DNA of 64,000 nucleotides from Antedon mediterranea (taxonomy: Eukaryota; Echinodermata; Crinoidea; Comatulida; Antedonidae), in contig NC_092675.1 in NCBI RefSeq assembly GCF_964355755.1, forward strand, positions 4,498,312-4,562,311. Reading direction: 5' to 3'. The position numbers and the translations under genes were made by a program. Below are positions 59,286 to 64,000 of the stretch, piece after piece; the first letter of the stretch is position 1, and every line of letters begins with the position of its first letter. Below the pieces are notes generated by a model. It did not search any database. It saw only the letters and a program-made list of their open reading frames with translations, and was not told where the DNA came from.

Positions 59286-61596
59286 TTAAACATCATCATT
59301 TTTGTAACACACCATGGCATCAACTTTGTGTACTGATGTTGTAAACGAACGTAGCCTTACTTCCTGGGAGTTGATAATCATTCGAGGTCCAGACTCTTCC
59401 CAAGTCTCTGGCGTTTCTTGGTCCTTGTTCGTATAAATCAATAGATCAAACACACCTTAGGAGAGCAAGATCATTGAAATCTTAAGCCCTGTCTACACTA
59501 ACAAACTATAAAAAAATATGATGTACCCATGGACATAATGATGTCATATCACTACCATATTTGGGCACATCATACTTTTTTTGTCAAACTAGTTTGATAG
59601 TGTAGACAGAGCTTTAAGACGATTAAAAAAAAATATATGCATGTTTGATAAATCTGACACCAGGTTGTCGGGTTCAGAGGCATCTGTCCCCCATTTATTG
59701 CAAAATCCTAGATACGCCACTGAGAGGAATTGATTGGCCAATAAACATCTTTGATAGAATGTTAGACTGTATTAACTTTTATTTGGTACTTACATCCAGA
59801 TTCTAATAGTGGCAAAAATGTAACTGTTGCAGTTATTTGGCGAACAACATCTCGGATACCACGATTAATTTCTTCAAGAGATTTCTCCTTAGGCTTACTA
59901 TAATAAATAAAAATGCTAATTAATGCACTGTTTCATTCAGGTAAGTACAGAATTAAAATCTACCTGTATTCATTATAGCCCTGCCATGGGTATAAATTGA
60001 TTCCGGTTCATTGTGTTGTCAGAAGAAAACCATTTAATTTACACTGAAAATAAGTAGTGTGTCTGAAATTTAACGCAGTATGCATTATTTAATTTATATA
60101 AAATTGGTGTTACCTTTCACTATTCATTTCCTTGTCACATTGGATGTCAAACTGCCAGCGTTCAAGAACTTCATTGTCCTCTGTACTTGTAACAACTAAT
60201 ACCAATTTTTGAACAGTCTTTTGAGTTAACCATTCTGTAAGTTAAACAATTATAGTTTTATAATATTCAGAAATTAATGTTGCTACAAATTTAGGTACAT
60301 TTGTCCCTCTCAAAATTCAACTGTTGGTGAAGCTACCAGAGAGTGTAAAGCTCTGTCTACACTATCATTTATCAAGCTAATTTTGACAAAAAAGTGTGAT
60401 GTACCTAAATATGGTAGTTATACAGTATGCCCAAATATGGTAGTGATATAACATCATTATGTCCATAGGCACATCACATTTTTTTGTAATAATAATATAA
60501 AGTTTGACAGTGTAGACAGAGCTTAATGCACTTGTCAATTGTATGACCCACTATACGACCCCCGGGAGAGGTGAGTCATTTGTCCGATGTGCGTCATACT
60601 TTTGAATACCATGACGCACCCGTGCGTCAAAAAGGTGACTTACCTTTGGGTGACCATGACGCACCCATTTTGACGCACTGTGACCATGTTGTTTATGATA
60701 TGGTGGGTGGTAAAGTGACGGACATTGACACACCTTGTTCATTGATGTGACGTACCATCTAGGTTTTTTGACGCACCCCTGCGTCAGTAATTATTTGTAA
60801 ATGACGCACCCATGACGCACCTCTCCCGGGGGTCATATAGTGAGTCATACAATTGACAAGTGCATAATGATCAGTTGGGAAAATATATTATTATTAAGGG
60901 ATGATACTTAACCCAGTAAACCTACCTTTCAACTGAGTAACAATATTATTCAGATAGTTCTTCAAATCCTCGTCTGTAGTGGTCCACATGGTGAGATTGT
61001 ACTTACTTGAGCGGCTGAAGGACTCAGACGGGTAGATACCACGTTGATACAGAATACTGTTGATTCCATAATCTATTTAGTATTAAAAATACAAAAATAT
61101 AGACTATTATAGGCCTAGTTATAAAAACTACACACACAGCAGAACATAGCCTAGGCCCTAGTACTAGTAAGTAGAGTTTTTATTGCGATTGGTCAAATTA
61201 CTTTTTGGTTGCACTTGCAAATACAAGTTAAATCATTCATAATATAAAAATCCACCTATCTATGATTTATAGCCAGGCCTCTCTAGCATATTCTTGCTCT
61301 AGGCTATAATGGTGCGATGAATGAATGTACAGGCATACGGCTAGAGGGACGAAACGACTAACTAAACAAGGCTAGAAGCCTACTAGGCCTAGTACTACTA
61401 GCTAGCACTGTACTGTAATAACTGGGCTGGCCTAGCTAGGGCGGCCCTAAGAGGCATATGGTCATGTCCTAGCCTAAAAATAGTTAACTATCATCAATTT
61501 TGAACACAAATACATGTTATTACAAAAGAATTCCGCAACAATTTCACTGGAGCCTTTCAGTGTGATCTTGCTTTTTGCAGCTTGTTTAGTTGTCAT
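59286..61596 (-). CDS. MAD2L1: MAD2 spindle checkpoint protein, complete
   Basis: MAD2 is a HORMA-domain protein that inhibits CDC20-APC/C until kinetochores attach. Five coding exons on the minus strand: 61524-61596, 60926-61072, 60114-60234, 59794-59897 and 59286-59455. They total 615 nt, 204 aa (human 205). All junction phases fit. Landmarks: [26 protein letters not shown] near the start, EVLERWQFDI, IRDVVRQITATVTFLPLLE, WEESGP and the safety-belt segment EVRLRSFTTSVHKVDAMVCY. The start ATG gives MTTKQAAKSKITLKG, comparable in length to other MAD2 N-termini. The C-terminal tail is short (KNDDV). Introns 2 and 4 contain MITEs. It lies immediately beside the 637-bp duplication at its 3' side. 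Confidence 0.97.
59484..59615. mobile_element. GTCTACAC MITE, copy 5
   Basis: Ends CCCTGTCTACACTAACAAAC and GTTTGATAGTGTAGACAGAGC, flanked by TTAAG. It lies in MAD2L1 intron 4, with the AAACTAGTTTGA palindrome near its right end. Confidence 0.85.
59660..59722. mobile_element. Relic end of a hAT-like element
   Basis: CCTAGATACGCCACTG at 59705-59720 is the reverse of CAGTGGCGTATCTAGG, a common hAT terminal sequence in invertebrates. The opposite end was not found nearby. Confidence 0.35.
60347..60525. mobile_element. GTCTACAC MITE, copy 6
   Basis: Ends AAGCTCTGTCTACACTATCA and GACAGTGTAGACAGAGCTT. It is longer than the others because the internal CCAAATATGGTAGT segment is duplicated (about 60403-60445). 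It lies in MAD2L1 intron 2. Confidence 0.85.
60527..60864. mobile_element. 338-bp inverted-repeat element with TGACGCACCC repeats
   Basis: Terminal inverted repeats of about 46 bp: left TGCACTTGTCAATTGTATGA ... CCCCCGGGAGAGGTG, right CACCTCTCCCGGGGG ... TCATACAATTGACAAGTGCA. TAA flanks both ends (possible 3-bp TWA target duplication, as in PIF/Harbinger). The interior carries several scattered TGACGCACCC motifs in both orientations. It is non-coding and starts one base from MITE copy 6. Confidence 0.8.
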
Positions 61597-61960
61597 TTTT
61601 GTAGAAGTTATATTTGCCGCACGAAAATCAAAAAAGTGTTGATGATCGATGGGTGGTGTGGGATGGATGAATTGATTGGTTGTTGTGTCACAACAATAGA
61701 GGGCGCTATATTCAAAAATACAATAAAAGAACAAAAATTCTTTTTTTTGTATTTTTGTATTAATTTATAATTTGTTGATGGCCTCCATGATCTATAAGAA
61801 AATAAATAAGTCCAAATAAAATATTGGTGCGTTTCGCAAACTCTCTGTTATTTTTTTTCAATGTAGAAAAGTGATTGAAAGATATATTTACTCATACAAG
61901 ACTTATTACAAGATGTTAGTACTGTATCTTGACTTCATTGATTTTATACGGTGGCTGATT
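61597..61960. promoter_or_regulatory. MAD2L1 upstream region
   Basis: The minus-strand promoter should lie here. Seen are an ATTGATTGGTTG (inverted CCAAT) near 61670 and GAGGGCGCTATATTC near 61700. The rest is AT-rich and unremarkable. Confidence 0.4.
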
Positions 61961-61984
61961 TCCGCCAAAGAAAAAAATCATTTT

Positions 61985-62145
61985 AATAATAACGCGTTAT
62001 AACGCCGTATTAGGGCGTTATAACGCCGTATTAGGGCATTATAACGCCGTAATTAGGGCGTTATAACGCCCTAATTTAGGGCGTTATAACGCCCTAAATA
62101 CGGCCTTATAACGCCCTAAATACGGCCTTATAACGCCCTAAATAT
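61985..62145. repeat. Palindromic minisatellite of TTATAACGCC units
   Basis: Roughly 20-bp units alternate TTATAACGCCGTATTAGGGC on the left and TTATAACGCCCTAAATACGG on the right of a symmetry centre near 62070, so the whole block is close to its own reverse complement. Confidence 0.9.
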
Positions 62146-62209
62146 ACAATCTGTTCACACGTACATGCGCATGCGTAGTACATCAACAAACCCAGAGCCA
62201 CAAAGCCAC

Positions 62210-62246
62210 AACCGAAAGGTTGGTGGTTCAAGCCCACCCAGAAACG
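62210..62246 (+). pseudogene. Truncated tRNA-Asn (3' half)
   Basis: ACCGAAAGGTTGGTGGTTCA through CCCAGAAACG; the 5' half is missing where the array begins. Confidence 0.85.
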
Positions 62247-62325
62247 ATATGGAATTACTCAATTTTTATTTTATTTTATATAAAAATTTCGCAAATTCCA
62301 AACAATAAAACATTGTAACCAATAT

Positions 62326-62331
62326 GTCTCT

Positions 62332-62392
<61 letters not shown>

Positions 62393-62399
62393 AGAAACG
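62326..62399 (+). tRNA. tRNA-Asn(GTT), array unit 1
   Basis: 74-nt cloverleaf with CTGTTAA anticodon loop. Acceptor 3' strand CAGAAAC leaves one mismatch against GTCTCTG. Confidence 0.7.
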
Positions 62400-62478
62400 A
62401 TGTGGATTTACTCAATTTCTATTTTATTTTTTATAACAATTTAACAAATTCCAAACAATAAAACATTGTAACCAATAT

Positions 62479-62494
62479 GTCTCTGTGGCACAAC

Positions 62495-62545
<51 letters not shown>

Positions 62546-62552
62546 AGGGACG
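62479..62552 (+). tRNA. tRNA-Asn(GTT), array unit 2
   Basis: Intact acceptor, anticodon and T arms; the D stem GCAC (from GCGC) carries one base change (CACAACCGG). Confidence 0.75.
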
Positions 62553-62631
62553 GTATGCTGTTAATCAATTTCGATTATATTTTTTATAAAAATTTCACAA
62601 ATTCTAAACAATAAAACAATCTAACCAGTAT

Positions 62632-62650
62632 GTCTCTGTGGCGCAATCGC

Positions 62651-62695
<45 letters not shown>

Positions 62696-62705
62696 TCCAG
62701 GAACG
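62632..62705 (+). tRNA. tRNA-Asn(GTT), array unit 3
   Basis: D loop altered (ATCGCTTA), one G-U pair in the T stem, and one acceptor mismatch (CAGGAAC). Confidence 0.6.
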
Positions 62706-62784
62706 ATATGATTTTACACAATTTCTATTTTATTTATTATAAAAATTTCAAAAATTCCAAACAATAAAACAATCTAAACAGTAT

Positions 62785-62794
62785 GTCTCTGTGA

Positions 62795-62843
<49 letters not shown>

Positions 62844-62858
62844 ATCCACCCAGGGACG
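62785..62858 (+). tRNA. tRNA-Asn(GTT), array unit 4
   Basis: One D-stem mismatch (GACGC for GGCGC) and T loop TTCAAAT; otherwise intact. Confidence 0.65.
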
Positions 62859-62937
62859 ATATGCTTTTAATCAATTTCTAATTTATTTTTTATAAAAATT
62901 TCAAAAATTCCAAACAATAAAACAATCTAACCAGTAT

Positions 62938-62943
62938 GTCTCT

Positions 62944-63004
<61 letters not shown>

Positions 63005-63011
63005 AGGGACG
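62938..63011 (+). tRNA. tRNA-Asn(GTT), array unit 5, canonical
   Basis: All four stems pair, U8 and U33 are present, anticodon GTT, T arm GGTGG-TTCAAGC-CCACC. A downstream TTTTA run in the array linker can end RNA polymerase III transcription. Confidence 0.92.
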
Positions 63012-63091
63012 ATATGATCTTACACAATTTCTATTTTATTTTTAATAAAAATTTCAAAAATTCCAAAAAAATAAAACAATCTAACCAGTAT

Positions 63092-63097
63092 GCCTCT

Positions 63098-63130
<33 letters not shown>

Positions 63131-63165
63131 ACGAAAGGTTGGTGGTTCAAATCCACCCTGGGACG
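63092..63165 (+). pseudogene. tRNA-Asn(GTT)-like, array unit 6, degraded
   Basis: Two acceptor mismatches (GCCTCTG against CTGGGAC) and an anticodon-stem mismatch (AAACGAA). Confidence 0.6.
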
Positions 63166-63244
63166 ATATGATTTTACACAATTTTTATTTTATTTTTTAT
63201 AAAAATTTTAAATATTCCAAACAATAAAACAATCTAATCAGTAT

Positions 63245-63250
63245 GTCTCT

Positions 63251-63311
<61 letters not shown>

Positions 63312-63318
63312 AGGGACG
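63245..63318 (+). tRNA. tRNA-Asn(GTT), array unit 7, canonical
   Basis: Same sequence as unit 5 with all stems intact. Confidence 0.92.
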
Positions 63319-63397
63319 ATATGATTTTACACAATTTCTATTTTATTTTTTATAAAAAGTTCAAAAATTCCAAACAATAAAACAATCTAATCAGTAT

Positions 63398-63403
63398 GTC
63401 TCT

Positions 63404-63464
<61 letters not shown>

Positions 63465-63471
63465 AGGGACG
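63398..63471 (+). tRNA. tRNA-Asn(GTT), array unit 8, canonical
   Basis: Same sequence as units 5 and 7 with all stems intact. Confidence 0.92.
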
Positions 63472-63550
63472 ATATGATTTTACACAATTTCTATTTCATT
63501 TTTTATAAAAATTTCAAAAATTCAAAACAATAAAACATTCTAATCAGTAT

Positions 63551-63566
63551 GTCTCTGTGGCGCAAG

Positions 63567-63617
<51 letters not shown>

Positions 63618-63624
63618 AGGGACG
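63551..63624 (+). tRNA. tRNA-Asn(GTT), array unit 9
   Basis: One D-loop change (CAAGCGG for CAATCGG); all stems intact. Confidence 0.88.
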
Positions 63625-63704
63625 ATATGATTTTACTCAATTTCTATTTTATCTTGTATAAAATTTTCACAAATTCAAAACAATAAAACATTCTAACCAG
63701 TATG

Positions 63705-63719
63705 TCTCTGTGGCGCAAC

Positions 63720-63765
<46 letters not shown>

Positions 63766-63778
63766 AACCCAGGGACGA
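63705..63778 (+). tRNA. tRNA-Asn(GTT), array unit 10
   Basis: D loop CAACCGG and one T-stem mismatch (GCCAACC for GCCCACC). Confidence 0.7.
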
Positions 63779-63856
63779 TATGATTTTACTCAATTTCTAT
63801 TTTATCTTGTATAACATTTTCACAAATTCAAAACAATAAAACATTCTAACCAGTAT

Positions 63857-63872
63857 GTCTCTGAGGCGCAAC

Positions 63873-63923
<51 letters not shown>

Positions 63924-63930
63924 AGGGACG
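63857..63930 (+). tRNA. tRNA-Asn(GTT), array unit 11
   Basis: U8 is replaced by A (CTGAGGCGC) and the D loop is CAACCGG; stems are intact. The array linker continues to the window end. Confidence 0.7.
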
Positions 63931-64000
63931 ATATGGAATTACTCAATTTTTATTTATTTTTTATAACAATTTCACAAATTCCAAACAATAAAACAATCAA

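Larger units (their letters stand above)
62247..64000 (+). repeat. 153-bp tandem array carrying tRNA-Asn genes
   Basis: tRNA starts at 62326, 62479, 62632, 62785, 62938, 63092, 63245, 63398, 63551, 63705 and 63857 are 152-154 bp apart. The 79-bp AT-rich linker (ATATGATTTTACACAATTTC ... AACAATAAAACAATCTAACC) is repeated too, so the whole unit amplified. The three copies at 54.5-54.9 kb have a related linker with 149-150-bp spacing. Confidence 0.95.

Overview
The window is AT-rich animal nuclear DNA with long introns, GT-AG splice sites, many microsatellites and several families of short inverted-repeat transposons. The seven recognisable genes are typical animal orthologues. Gene structure, the CR1/L2-like and Rex1/Babar-like LINE relics and the many GGCCTA-rich patches suggest an invertebrate deuterostome, most likely an echinoderm. 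That assignment is an inference from general knowledge, not a match I could run.

Layout, left to right. (1) Minus strand, 89-4178 and running off the left edge: the 5' part of a SARA/endofin (ZFYVE9/16) FYVE gene. (2) 4.2-10.6 kb: intergenic repeats and one GC-rich block. (3) Minus, 10658-23019: a complete nine-exon S-adenosylmethionine synthetase gene (397 aa). (4) Plus, 23737-29841: a complete eight-exon UBXN8-like ER membrane UBX gene (273 aa), head to head with the previous gene. (5) Minus, 33599-41690: a complete five-exon MOB1 gene (213 aa). (6) Minus, 46087-48724: a complete three-exon eIF4E-binding protein gene (112 aa). (7) Plus, 49868-51537: a complete four-exon LRRC20-like leucine-rich repeat gene (169 aa), head to head with 4E-BP and carrying a probable GC-AG intron. 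(8) 51.5-59.3 kb: an accessory region with a duplicated short-ORF unit that has a conserved CCAAT/CRE/TATA promoter, a hAT-like transposon with a paralogous empty site, a Rex1/Babar relic, three tRNA-Asn relics, a 94-95-bp minisatellite and a 637-bp tandem duplication. (9) Minus, 59286-61596: a complete five-exon MAD2L1 gene (204 aa). (10) 61.9-64.0 kb: a palindromic minisatellite followed by a tandem array of tRNA-Asn(GTT) units with a 153-bp period that continues past the right edge.

The genes are unrelated housekeeping and signalling genes: TGF-beta/endosome adaptor, one-carbon metabolism, ER quality control, Hippo/mitotic exit, translational control and spindle checkpoint. They do not form a pathway. 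The parts that look least described are the repeated short-ORF promoter units at 52.86 and 55.68 kb, the tRNA-Asn array, an 81-bp hairpin inside the 4E-BP intron and the short transposon families, two of which abut inside a MAD2L1 intron. All exon limits were read by eye from splice signals, frame continuity and remembered family features; none has been tested against transcripts.
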